Part shown: positions 14,544 to 23,030 of the stretch, in pieces
How positions within the stretch are numbered: the first letter of the stretch is position 1
How the letters are laid out: every line of letters begins with the position of its first letter
Assembly: GCA_902779575.1 (NCBI GenBank)
Contig: CACZBW010000002.1
Span: forward strand, 108,367 to 172,366
Origin: an uncultured Lachnospiraceae bacterium
GTDB taxonomy: Bacteria > Bacillota > Clostridia > Lachnospirales > Lachnospiraceae
Length of the DNA stretch: 64,000 nucleotides
Direction: 5' to 3'
The notes under the pieces: model-generated
The model's database searches: none
The model's input: only the letters and a program-made list of their open reading frames with translations
Told to the model about the DNA's origin: nothing
Program-made: the position numbers and the translations under genes

Positions 14544-17147
14544 TCAGCCGCTGGTATCCGTTTCCGGGCTGCAGCGAAGAATGGTCTTTTCCTGTTTCAG
14601 ATCATGATACAGCTTACATCCTTTTCCTTCGGTATTTAATACTCTGACTATATTCTCAACAGGATTCTCTCCGTCAGCTTCCAGAAACTCTGCCGTAATA
14701 TCGGGAAAACAGCCAATCATCGCCGGCCGCCAGATTCTTGTACTTTCTCCGGAAAAGACCGCGGCATAGAGAATATCGGCCTCCACGAGATCCTGGAAAA
14801 AATGACTCCCATAGGATAGTTCGGGATTATATCCGATCGTTTTTTCTTCCAGCTCGCAGATCACTTCAAACTCGCTTATGTCCGCAAATACGGTGGGGAC
14901 TCCAAGTTCGGGGGAGGATGTGCCGATCCTGCCCGGGGCAATCAGCATCATCTTCTTCCCTTTTCCCCTGTATGACCAGTTTACCTTCCGAATAAAATCC
15001 GCGATCTCCGGTTTGCGGGCATAGGGCATCTGATAGTAGGATACCGGGTCAATATACACAATTCTGTCGATCGAAATGCTTCTGGACAAGCCCATTGATG
15101 AGCCGTTCGTCTCCAGAATGATACTGTCTTCAGGTATATCATCGGGTATCCGGGCGGTTCCGGTATCCTTAAATGCCTGGAGCGGCCTGCACTGGAGCAG
15201 ATTGACGCAGTATTCCCCATCATCTGCCAGATTGATCGTAAATTCAGTATCCACCGGATGATGATATTCCTTCTCCAGAAGACGCAGGATCCTGCCCATC
15301 TGCTCCATCAGCTTCTGATTTCTTACCAGGCCCCTGCAGGAAATAAAGCGGATATCACGCACGATTCCCTGCTCTCTCAGCCTGCTTTCAACCTCGTAAT
15401 CATGTTCCAGCAGAATATTCTTAAGGTATGATGGCAGATGCGCTTCCACTTTTCCAAGTTCCATTCTGGTGAGGCAGTGCTGCTTCACATCCATTGCCTC
15501 GATCTTCTTCTGCGAAAACTGATGTTTTTCCGCTATTGTCGTGGAAGGCGTCGCTTCAGGCCGGTTCAGGGCGACCAGCCTTGGATAGGATCCTTCCGTA
15601 CGGTCAACCGCGGAGGTCCCCAGGCCCATGACAAGCCGGAGCATGCCGGCCGATGGATCGATGTCTGACAGAAACCGGTATGGGCTGAAAGAATAGCCTA
15701 CTCCGGCCGCGCACGGCATATAGTAAGCGCCATAGTAGGAACCGGACACTCTCTGAATAAGCAGCGCCATCTGTTCATCCTTCTGATCCAGCCCCCTGCG
15801 CTTACGATAGTCCAGAGCGGAGAGGCTCATTGTACTGGCATAAACCGTACGGATGGCATCTTCGAATTCCTGCAGGCGCTCCTCCATCGTCCCTCTGTTG
15901 GCACAGAAAACCGACTCATATTTCCCGGCAAAGGCATTGTCAAACCCATCCTCCAGAATACTGCTCGAACGGACAATATACGGGTCCTGTCCGTAGTACT
16001 CCAGTATACTCCGGAAGCGGTCTTTCATATCTGCGGAAAACGCACCGTGTTTCAGATGATCCGCAAATTCTTCCGCCAGTGTAAAGTATTCATCGCTTGT
16101 CCGCTGGCGAATCCGGAGATCCCAGAAACCATTGTCCACAATATAGGTATAATAGACGTCGGATCCCACAAAAAAGGAATCATGCGGTTCCAGGATATCA
16201 TCCATCTCCGGTTCCAGGTTCCGGACAATTGCCCTGGATAACAGCATTCCGCACGCCTTTCCTCCAACCATCCCTGTACCGATCATGTGTTTGCGCACAT
16301 TAAAATAATCTTCCGGTTTAAAATGCTTCTCTACGAGCTCCCTCATCTTCTCATCCCGGGTCATCATGATACGGCACATGGTCCGGCACATTTCTTTCAT
16401 ATCCATGCCGCTGTCGTACAGCAGTTTCGCGGAATTGAAAAAGCGGTCCCAGGAATCAATGTACTGCTCCTCCCCGGATCTCTTAATGGTTCCCAGAAGC
16501 TGATAAAACCGGCTTGCGCGCACACCATCCAGGACAGGCTTAAAAGAGTTGTCCTTTTTATTATAGATATGCGGCAGAAACATTGTTTCCGAATCTCTCT
16601 CCCAGACCTTCAGAGGACGCACGTATACCCCGTTCCGGTCTGAATAGACATCCAGAAACAGCTGTGTGGTATTTAATATCTTTTCTACTGCATGAAAAGA
16701 GTGTTTTCCCCTGATGATCGGAAAGAAGGCCACGGTATCCAGGATGAATAAGAACGGACAGGTTACCCGGAAAAAGTTTCCCATCATAAGGTCTGTAGCC
16801 CAGGCAGTCTGCAGATCCGACAGGCAGTCAAAAACGTAAAAAGCGTCCCTGCCTTCCCTTTCAATTATGTTGTGAATCTCAACCGTAAAGGTTTCGAAGC
16901 GGTGGGATAAAGGAATCTTTACCGTTTTTATTTCACGGCACTCCGGCATCAGAGCTTCATGACTAGCAAAACGGAAATAGATGATATTTCTGTGATCCCG
17001 CTTTGCCTGCTCAATATAAGGCTCCATAAAAAGCCTGAACTCCTCCAGATGCGATACGCGCCAGACCACATTGTCTCCCAGTCTGATGAAATCAAGTGCC
17101 TGATCCATCTCCGGAATTCCGGATTTTATCTTATCGAACGCCGCCAT
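14544..17147 (-). CDS. PEP/pyruvate-binding (PEP synthase N-terminal) protein with degenerate KaiC-like N-terminus
   Basis: An 867-residue cytoplasmic protein. Residues about 1-230 start KIKSGIPEMDQALDFI and run through FYVFDCLSDLQ and a late WERDSETM, echoing KaiC/RecA folds, but no Walker A (GxxxxGKT) is present. From about 285 the PEP-synthase ATP-binding domain follows: GMVGGKACGMLL, PYIVRSSSILEDGFDNAFAG, and LVMGLGTSAVDRTEG. The swivelling phosphohistidine domain and the PEP-binding barrel of true PEP synthase or PPDK are absent. It lies 45 bases after the Amt-PII gene in the same unit, hinting at a link to nitrogen or energy state. GAAGG eight bases before ATG 17147 sets the start over the GTG at 17156. 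Confidence 0.82.
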   Translation of the reverse strand: MAAFDKIKSGIPEMDQALDFIRLGDNVVWRVSHLEEFRLFMEPYIEQAKRDHRNIIYFRFASHEALMPECREIKTVKIPLSHRFETFTVEIHNIIEREGRDAFYVFDCLSDLQTAWATDLMMGNFFRVTCPFLFILDTVAFFPIIRGKHSFHAVEKILNTTQLFLDVYSDRNGVYVRPLKVWERDSETMFLPHIYNKKDNSFKPVLDGVRASRFYQLLGTIKRSGEEQYIDSWDRFFNSAKLLYDSGMDMKEMCRTMCRIMMTRDEKMRELVEKHFKPEDYFNVRKHMIGTGMVGGKACGMLLSRAIVRNLEPEMDDILEPHDSFFVGSDVYYTYIVDNGFWDLRIRQRTSDEYFTLAEEFADHLKHGAFSADMKDRFRSILEYYGQDPYIVRSSSILEDGFDNAFAGKYESVFCANRGTMEERLQEFEDAIRTVYASTMSLSALDYRKRRGLDQKDEQMALLIQRVSGSYYGAYYMPCAAGVGYSFSPYRFLSDIDPSAGMLRLVMGLGTSAVDRTEGSYPRLVALNRPEATPSTTIAEKHQFSQKKIEAMDVKQHCLTRMELGKVEAHLPSYLKNILLEHDYEVESRLREQGIVRDIRFISCRGLVRNQKLMEQMGRILRLLEKEYHHPVDTEFTINLADDGEYCVNLLQCRPLQAFKDTGTARIPDDIPEDSIILETNGSSMGLSRSISIDRIVYIDPVSYYQMPYARKPEIADFIRKVNWSYRGKGKKMMLIAPGRIGTSSPELGVPTVFADISEFEVICELEEKTIGYNPELSYGSHFFQDLVEADILYAAVFSGESTRIWRPAMIGCFPDITAEFLEADGENPVENIVRVLNTEGKGCKLYHDLKQEKTILRCSPETDTSG

Positions 17148-17192
17148 ACCGCTCACCTTCTTTCACTCTGCCTTTTTCAGGAAACTGCTGAT

Positions 17193-18965
17193 TTACTCCA
17201 CATCCTGCAAAGCCGCGAAATCCTCTTCTCCCGTACGGATTTTCACAACCTTGCTTACAGGATAGACAAAGATCTTTCCATCTCCGATTTTCCCGGTATA
17301 AAGGGTTTTCTTCGCAGTTTCAATCACACTTTCCACCGGAATCTGGCTGACTACGACCTCAAGCTTGATCTTCGGAAGCAGCGTCATATCCATCTCAACG
17401 CCGCGGTACATCTGTCCGGCGCCTTTTTCGATTCCGCAGCCTGTCACCTGCGTCACTGTTATGCCCGTTACTCCAAGATCATTCAGGGCTCTCTTGATCT
17501 TGTCATACCTGGACAGCTTTGTTATGATTACGACCTTGCTGATCCCTGTATCAAGGCTTGTCCCTCTTACGCTTTCAGACGCATTCACCACAGGCACCGC
17601 AGCCTTTCTGGCCGCTTCACTCGCTCTCTCATACTCTGAAGTACCCAGGCTGGTATTCTCGTTGGCAACCATCGCGGCGCTCGTCATATCCACGATTGAA
17701 AAACCTGCGTAAGCAGACGCCAGTCCGTGCTCTGTAGCGTCAAGTCCTTCTATTTCTTCTTCCTCCGGTACCCTGAGGCCGACTGTTTTCCGGATGACTG
17801 TAAACGCTATGAAAATCATAACGGTTGTCCAGAGAGCCGTTACTCCCATTCCCACAATCTGTTTGAAAAGCTGTGTGAATCCCCCTCCGTAGAACAGGCC
17901 TTCCCGTATGCCCGCCACAGCAAATCCAGGTGCGGATTCTGTCGCAAACAGACCGACTGCCACTGTACCCCAGATTCCGTTCAGCATATGAACAGCAACC
18001 GCGCCGACCGGATCGTCAACATGTGTGACATAGTCGTTGAACCAGACTCCGAATACCACCAGCAGGCCTGAAACAATTCCGATGACTGCCGCACCGGCGC
18101 AGTCTGTTACATCACATGGAGCCGTTATGGCGACAAGTCCCGCAAGAGATGCGTTCAGGCACAAAGATACGTCAGGCTTTCCATACTTTATCCATGTAAA
18201 GAGCATGCAGACAACCGTAGCCACAGAAGGAGCAACCGTCGTTGTCAGAAATACGGAACCCATCGTCGGAACATCCGTTGCCGCCGCTCCGTTGAATCCA
18301 TACCAGCCCATCCAGAGAATGAAGACGCCCAAAGCTGCAATAACAAGGTTGTGCCCCGGGAAAGCGTTTATTTTTGTGATCTTCCCGCTCTCATCCTTCT
18401 CAAATTTCCCGATTCTCGGCCCCAGCATCCAGGCTCCGATAAAAGCGCAGATTCCGCCGACCATGTGGATACAGTTGGAGCCTGCATAGTCGTGAAAGCC
18501 CCACTGTACAAGGAATCCTCCGCCCCATGTCCAGTGCGCCTCGATCGGATAAATCACGGCGGATATCACTGCGGAATAGATGCAGTAGCTGGAAAACTTT
18601 GTCCTTTCCGCCATCGAACCCGATACAATGGTGGCTGTGGTCGCGCAGAATACCAGGTTGAAGACAAATGCGGAATAGTTGAAGTTTCCGTAATTTGTAA
18701 AAACGTCAAAAGAAAACCCGCCCGCAAAGCCTTTCAGGATGTTTTCCCCCAGCATCAGCGAAGCGCCGCAGATAAACCACATGACTGTACCGATACAGAA
18801 GTCCATCAGGTTCTTCATGATGATATTGCCCGCGTTTTTCGCTCTGGTAAAACCTGCTTCGCACATGGCAAATCCCGCCTGCATCCAGAATACGAAGGCG
18901 GCACCGATCAAAAACCATACCGCAAATATCTCTCCATCCATTGCTTTCAACAATTCCTGTGTCAT
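17193..18965 (-). CDS. amt: Ammonium transporter fused to a PII (GlnK-like) regulatory domain
   Basis: A 590-residue membrane protein. Residues 1-410 are an Amt/Mep channel of about eleven helices with the twin-histidine conduction site H167 and H326 and the conserved Asp159. After a linker, residues 474-585 form a complete PII domain: VVIITKLSRYDKIKRAL, the T-loop MYRGVEMDMTLLPK, TGKIGDGKIFVYPV and KIRTGEE. The T-loop tyrosine that GlnD uridylylates is Met525, so control must be by ADP/ATP/2-oxoglutarate binding alone. Normally GlnK is a separate protein that plugs AmtB; here it is tethered. GAGAAGGAGGGG sets the start. A promoter and leader attenuator lie upstream. Confidence 0.95.
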   Translation of the reverse strand: MTQELLKAMDGEIFAVWFLIGAAFVFWMQAGFAMCEAGFTRAKNAGNIIMKNLMDFCIGTVMWFICGASLMLGENILKGFAGGFSFDVFTNYGNFNYSAFVFNLVFCATTATIVSGSMAERTKFSSYCIYSAVISAVIYPIEAHWTWGGGFLVQWGFHDYAGSNCIHMVGGICAFIGAWMLGPRIGKFEKDESGKITKINAFPGHNLVIAALGVFILWMGWYGFNGAAATDVPTMGSVFLTTTVAPSVATVVCMLFTWIKYGKPDVSLCLNASLAGLVAITAPCDVTDCAGAAVIGIVSGLLVVFGVWFNDYVTHVDDPVGAVAVHMLNGIWGTVAVGLFATESAPGFAVAGIREGLFYGGGFTQLFKQIVGMGVTALWTTVMIFIAFTVIRKTVGLRVPEEEEIEGLDATEHGLASAYAGFSIVDMTSAAMVANENTSLGTSEYERASEAARKAAVPVVNASESVRGTSLDTGISKVVIITKLSRYDKIKRALNDLGVTGITVTQVTGCGIEKGAGQMYRGVEMDMTLLPKIKLEVVVSQIPVESVIETAKKTLYTGKIGDGKIFVYPVSKVVKIRTGEEDFAALQDVE

Positions 18966-18982
18966 AACAGCCCCTCCTTCTC

Positions 18983-19032
18983 AAAAAGAAAAGGCGTCTC
19001 AGGAACAGCTTTCCGCTGACTTAAGACGCCTT
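18983..19032 (-). terminator. Leader attenuator/terminator just before amt
   Basis: On the minus strand AAGGCGTCT (19024-19032) pairs with AGACGCCTT (18991-18999), a small CAGC/GCTG hairpin sits in the loop, and TTTTCTTTTT follows. It is an intrinsic terminator placed between the promoter and the start codon, so amt expression must depend on antitermination or readthrough. Confidence 0.75.
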
Positions 19033-19135
19033 TGTCCTGTTATTTTGTGACGATTGCTGCTGCGCAGTTTTATCGATTTCTGTCCGGCATCAGAGATCCG
19101 CCGTCACCTCTGACTCTCTGCCATAAAACAGAAAT

Positions 19136-19166
19136 AAGGCGCTCCGGAATGAATCCAGAACGCCTT
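19136..19166 (-). promoter_or_regulatory. First leader hairpin of amt, repeated 5' arm
   Basis: AAGGCGTTCTGGA and TCCGGAGCGCCTT pair over 13 bp (two G-U pairs) around TTCAT. The preceding AGGACAAAGGCG is repeated exactly at the attenuator 133 bases later, so either 5' arm can pair with either 3' arm. This looks like a switch. Confidence 0.65.
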
Positions 19167-19183
19167 TGTCCTTACGAGAACAT

Positions 19184-19212
19184 ATCATATGCGAAAAACT
19201 GCGGTATGTCAA
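19184..19212 (-). promoter_or_regulatory. Consensus sigma-A promoter of amt
   Basis: TTGACA (19207-19212), exactly 17 bases, TATGAT (19184-19189). The predicted transcript starts near 19177, giving a leader of about 210 bases. Confidence 0.8.
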
Positions 19213-19234
19213 GCCATTTCGCACCAGCCGTACC

Positions 19235-20290
19235 TTATTCCTGTTTCTTCCTGTTGGAATAAACGACAACCACCCTCTGAATAAAGATGAACAGCAGCAG
19301 AAGAGCTCCCGTGGCAATCTTGCCCCACCAGGAAAGCAGGTTCCCGTTGAATGTGATCAGCGCGGGAATCGCTGACTTCAGCAGTACGCCGAACAGCGTG
19401 CCGACCATATAGCCGACGCCGCCGGTCATCAGCGTTCCTCCGATAACCGCGCAGGTGATTACTTCCAGTTCCCCGCCCTGCAGAGCAAGGTTCCATCCGC
19501 TCTTAACATAGAGAACGTAGGCGAAGCCTGCCAGCACGGAGCAGAATCCATTGAAGCCGTATACCAGGATCTTCGTGCGGGCGACGGGAAGGCCCATCAG
19601 TTTTGCCGACTGCTCATTTCCGCCGATGGCGTATACATTTCTTCCGAAGCGGGTACGCTGCAGAAGAATTGTACCGATAATGATCATGACGATAAAGAGA
19701 ATGAAATTGAAATTGATGTAGCAGATCGGTTTGATCTTGGCCCATTCTCCGTCCTCGTTCCACCATTTGATATAGATCTTGAATCCTGCCAGGGCATCAA
19801 TCAATTCATTATTGATCTCGATGGATTCCCGGCTCATCAGGGAACAGATTCCTCTTGTCAGGAACATGCCGGTCAGGGTCATGATGAACGGCGGTACATT
19901 CAGGTAATGAATTCCGGCGCCCATCAGCAGGCCGAGTCCGACTCCGATGACGAGGGCGAACAGCAGGCAGAGCATGGGGGGCAGATTCATTATGGCAACG
20001 CCATAGGCAATGATCATGCCCGTGAGCGCGGAGACAGCTCCCACCGAGAGGTCAATCCCCCCTGTAATCAGCACCATCGTCATTCCGACCGCGCTGATCC
20101 CGTAGTAGGCGTTCTCTGTAAACATACTGATAATAAGCGTACGCAGGGAAAGGAATCCTTTGTCACCGTAGTTGATCGCGCCGAAGAGATAAATGATCAG
20201 AAAAATCGCGACTGTAGCGTAGACCATTATATATTTCGGGTTCATCAGACGGGAGAGAAGACTCTGTTTTTTCGAACTTGTTTTATTCAT
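19235..20290 (-). CDS. yjfF: Sugar ABC transporter permease, YjfF-type
   Basis: A 351-residue inner-membrane permease of the ribose/galactofuranose branch, with about nine hydrophobic helices. Family signatures are MTMVLITGGIDLSVGAVSAL and VIGGTLMTGGVGYMVGTLFG, the conserved loop that meets the ATPase. It is the last gene of a four-gene importer and lies 18 bases after the other permease. AAGGGGGAC precedes the ATG. In Escherichia coli the YtfQRT-YjfF system carries galactofuranose; the substrate here is only inferred from the relationship. Confidence 0.9.
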   Translation of the reverse strand: MNKTSSKKQSLLSRLMNPKYIMVYATVAIFLIIYLFGAINYGDKGFLSLRTLIISMFTENAYYGISAVGMTMVLITGGIDLSVGAVSALTGMIIAYGVAIMNLPPMLCLLFALVIGVGLGLLMGAGIHYLNVPPFIMTLTGMFLTRGICSLMSRESIEINNELIDALAGFKIYIKWWNEDGEWAKIKPICYINFNFILFIVMIIIGTILLQRTRFGRNVYAIGGNEQSAKLMGLPVARTKILVYGFNGFCSVLAGFAYVLYVKSGWNLALQGGELEVITCAVIGGTLMTGGVGYMVGTLFGVLLKSAIPALITFNGNLLSWWGKIATGALLLLFIFIQRVVVVYSNRKKQE

Positions 20291-20308
20291 AATAGAGTCC
20301 CCCTTTCA

Positions 20309-21367
20309 TTAACCCTGCAGCGCGCGTTTCTCCGAACGGCGCGCAAAATATTCTCTTACCGGTTCGCTCTGGAGGATGATGACGACCGCAATGATCAGAG
20401 CTTTGAACGCCATCGTAGCCTCCGCGACAATGCCGAAATAGTAGACGAATGTGACGATGGTCCGGATAATGATCGAACCGATAATCGTTCCGATCAGGCT
20501 GAATTTGCCTCCGGTCATCGCCGTCCCGCCGATAACGACTGCCAGAATGGCGTCCATCTCGTAGTTGATGCCGGCATTGTTGGAATCATTGGACATGATG
20601 CGGCTGGAGTAGATCAGGCCGGCGATACCCGCAAGAAGGCCGGTCAGCGTATATACGATGATAATGACCGTATCCGAGCTGATGCCGGACAGACGGCTGG
20701 CACTCTTGTTCACGCCCACCGATTCAACAAAGGTTCCGAAGGCCGTCTTCCTCACGAATACGGCCATGGCGATGCATACGACCGTCATGATAATGATCGG
20801 CATGGGAATCGGGCCCAGATGCCCCTGCCCGATCACCCGGAAGGGGGAATACATGGTGGTAAACTGTTTGCCGTTTGTCAGGATCTGGGCAATCCCCCGT
20901 CCGCTGACCATCAGGATCAGAGTCGCGATGAACGGCTGCATTCCGCCTTTGGAGATCAGAATTCCGTTGAAAAGCCCCATCAGCATGCAGGTAAGAAGAG
21001 GCAGCAGAATCGCCATCCAGAACGGATAGACCGTGTAGTCTCCGGGCGTCGAGTATTCCAGTACGTCCCAGCGCATCAGCTTCAGCGCCATTGCGCCGGA
21101 GACAGCCACCAGGGCGCCTACCGACAGATCGGTTCCGCCCAGCGCGATCGCCAGCGTCATACCCATGGCAATGATGGTGATTTCCGCGGAACGGTTCAGA
21201 ATATCGATCAGGCTTCCGTACAGCACGCCGGTGGACGGCTGAATGCTGATGGAAAAGAAATCCGGCCGGATAATAAAGCAGACCAGCAGGATCAGAATCT
21301 CTGCCACTACCGCCCAGGTGATCTTCGACCGGGTGATTACAGAAAAATCTATTGCCTTCTTTTTCAT
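20309..21367 (-). CDS. ytfT: Sugar ABC transporter permease, YtfT-type
   Basis: A 352-residue permease, paralogous to the next gene, with the same signatures GMTLAIALGGTDLSVGALVAV and VVIGGTAMTGGKFSLIG. It heterodimerises with the YjfF-like protein. The frame can be extended to 21439, but the ATG at 21367 shares ATGA with the stop of the ATPase gene and has GGAAGGAGG upstream, the usual geometry of coupled translation. Residues 1-25 are a short cytoplasmic tail rich in Lys before the first helix. Confidence 0.92.
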   Translation of the reverse strand: MKKKAIDFSVITRSKITWAVVAEILILLVCFIIRPDFFSISIQPSTGVLYGSLIDILNRSAEITIIAMGMTLAIALGGTDLSVGALVAVSGAMALKLMRWDVLEYSTPGDYTVYPFWMAILLPLLTCMLMGLFNGILISKGGMQPFIATLILMVSGRGIAQILTNGKQFTTMYSPFRVIGQGHLGPIPMPIIIMTVVCIAMAVFVRKTAFGTFVESVGVNKSASRLSGISSDTVIIIVYTLTGLLAGIAGLIYSSRIMSNDSNNAGINYEMDAILAVVIGGTAMTGGKFSLIGTIIGSIIIRTIVTFVYYFGIVAEATMAFKALIIAVVIILQSEPVREYFARRSEKRALQG

Positions 21368-22893
21368 ACACTGGCCTCCTTCCCATTTTCCGCGGCAGAA
21401 CCTTCTGCGATGATATTCAGGATATCCTGCTGTGTGCATGTTGCGCCGTCTACCTCGGCCACCTTCTGGCGGTCGCGCATGACGACGATCCGGTTGGAAC
21501 AGCGTATGATCTCGTCAAGTTCTGAACTGATGAAGATGACAGACACCCCGTCTCTGCACCTTTCAAGCATCAGCCGCTGGATCTCTGCCTTGGCTCCGAC
21601 GTCGATACCGCGCGTAGGCTCATCGAGGATCAGCACATCCGGCTCCGTCGCCATCCATCTGGCAAGGATCACCTTCTGCTGATTGCCTCCGGACAGCTCG
21701 CCGATCTTCTTCTCGGCATCCGGCGTGGCGATTCCAAGCGCTTTGATATAATAATCGGCAAGTTTATCCTGCTCTGCCCTTGACATGGGATGCATGAATC
21801 CTCTTCGTGCCTGCACCGCGAGCATAATGTTCTCACGGATGGACAGGTCTCCGATGATGCCGTCCGTCTTCCGGTCTTCCGGGCAGAAGGCAATCCTGTT
21901 CATGATCGCCTCGTGCGGAGTCTTCAGGCTGATATCGCTTCCCTTCTTTCTGATCTTCCCCTGCGCTGTCTTTTCAGCGCCGAAGAGCATCTCCGCCGTC
22001 TCGGTTCTTCCGCTTCCCAGAAGGCCCGCAAAGCCTAACAGCTCTCCTTCTTTCAGGGTCACACTGATATCTTTCACTTTGCCGGGCACGCCGATATGCT
22101 CTGCTTCCAGCATATACGCAGCATCTTCTTTCACATCCGCGCGTTTCAGATTGAAGATTACATCGATGTCTTTACCGATCATCTCTGTAACAAGCTGCAC
22201 CTTGTTCAGCTGCCCGATCTCATAGGAACCGATCAGATGGCCGTTTCTGAGAATCGTCATCCGGTCGGAGATCTCATAGACCTGGTCCAGGAAATGCGTG
22301 ATAAAGATGATCCCCATTCCTTCCGCTTTCAGCTGTCTCATGACTTCAAACAGAAGCCGGACTTCATTGTCATCCAGCGAGGATGTCGGCTCGTCCAGGA
22401 TCAGGATTTTCGCCTGTATGTCAACTGCGCGGGCTATGGAGACCATCTGCTGAACGGCGGTCGAATAGAAGGACAGCGGCCGGGTCACATCGATATCCAG
22501 ATGGAACCGTTCCATCAGCTCATTGGCCCTCTTGTTGATGGTCTTCCAGTCGATCCCTCCGCGCTTCATGGGCTGGCGGCCGATGAAGATATTTTCCGCC
22601 ACTGTCAGGTTCGGGCACAGGTTGATCTCCTGGAACACAGTCGAAATGCCAAGATCCACTGCCTGCTGCGGGCTGGTCGGATTAATTTCCTGTCCGTTCA
22701 GAAGGATCTTTCCGCCATCCTTCCGGTTGACCCCTGTCAGGCATTTGATCAGAGTGGATTTGCCTGCTCCGTTTTCGCCCAGAAGAGAGTGGACCTCACC
22801 TTTCCGCAGAGTAAAATCTACTTTGTCCAGAGCCTTGACGCCGGGAAACTTTATTTCTATTTCTTTCATTTCAAGAATGATATTTTCCGGCAA
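21364..22893 (-). CDS. ytfR: Sugar ABC transporter ATP-binding protein with two ATPase domains, YtfR-type
   Basis: A 509-residue ATPase with two nucleotide-binding domains, as in RbsA/YtfR. Domain 1 has a full Walker A (GENGAGKSTLIK) and ILILDEPTSSLD; domain 2 has the typical degenerate Walker A GLLGSGRTETAE, LSGGNQQKVILARW and LILDEPTRGIDVGAKAE. It energises sugar import. The start is probably the TTG at 22893, since AAGGAGGTAGAAAC lies just before it; the ATG at 22920 lies upstream of that site. Its last four bases overlap the YtfT start. Confidence 0.93.
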   Translation of the reverse strand: MPENIILEMKEIEIKFPGVKALDKVDFTLRKGEVHSLLGENGAGKSTLIKCLTGVNRKDGGKILLNGQEINPTSPQQAVDLGISTVFQEINLCPNLTVAENIFIGRQPMKRGGIDWKTINKRANELMERFHLDIDVTRPLSFYSTAVQQMVSIARAVDIQAKILILDEPTSSLDDNEVRLLFEVMRQLKAEGMGIIFITHFLDQVYEISDRMTILRNGHLIGSYEIGQLNKVQLVTEMIGKDIDVIFNLKRADVKEDAAYMLEAEHIGVPGKVKDISVTLKEGELLGFAGLLGSGRTETAEMLFGAEKTAQGKIRKKGSDISLKTPHEAIMNRIAFCPEDRKTDGIIGDLSIRENIMLAVQARRGFMHPMSRAEQDKLADYYIKALGIATPDAEKKIGELSGGNQQKVILARWMATEPDVLILDEPTRGIDVGAKAEIQRLMLERCRDGVSVIFISSELDEIIRCSNRIVVMRDRQKVAEVDGATCTQQDILNIIAEGSAAENGKEASV

Positions 22894-22924
22894 GTTTCTA
22901 CCTCCTTGTTTTCCTGTCATGAAA

Positions 22925-22949
22925 CAGGGCGGTGAAAGCCACCGCCCTG
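22925..22949 (-). repeat. Strong hairpin between ytfQ and ytfR
   Basis: ACAGGGCGGTG and CACCGCCCTGT form an 11-bp stem with loop GCTTT, followed by TTTC. With the stem at 22971-23030 it probably reduces transporter expression relative to the binding protein or protects the ytfQ mRNA end. Confidence 0.6.
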
Positions 22950-22970
22950 TCGAAATACTTATTCAGCAGC

Positions 22971-23030
22971 TTCAAACTTCGTTGCGAGTTTCTGTCTCAC
23001 AAGGGGGACAATGATTTACGAAGTTTTGAA
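22971..23030 (-). repeat. Stem-loop directly after the ytfQ stop
   Basis: TTCAAAACTTCGT (23018-23030) and ACGAAGTTTGAA (22971-22982) pair over 12 bp with one bulged A. It begins at the ytfQ stop codon. No U-run follows, so a processing or stability element is more likely than a terminator. Confidence 0.5.

Noticed and set aside
18983-19170. ANTAR-type dual hairpin before amt
   Set aside because: The two hairpin loops are TTCAT and GGAAA, not the AxxGxx hexaloop known for ANTAR targets. A leader switch is likely but the class is unknown.
19907-21682. 591-codon plus-strand frame across the sugar permeases
   Set aside because: It spans the genuine ytfT and part of yjfF and ytfR on the other strand and has His/Asp-rich shadow composition.
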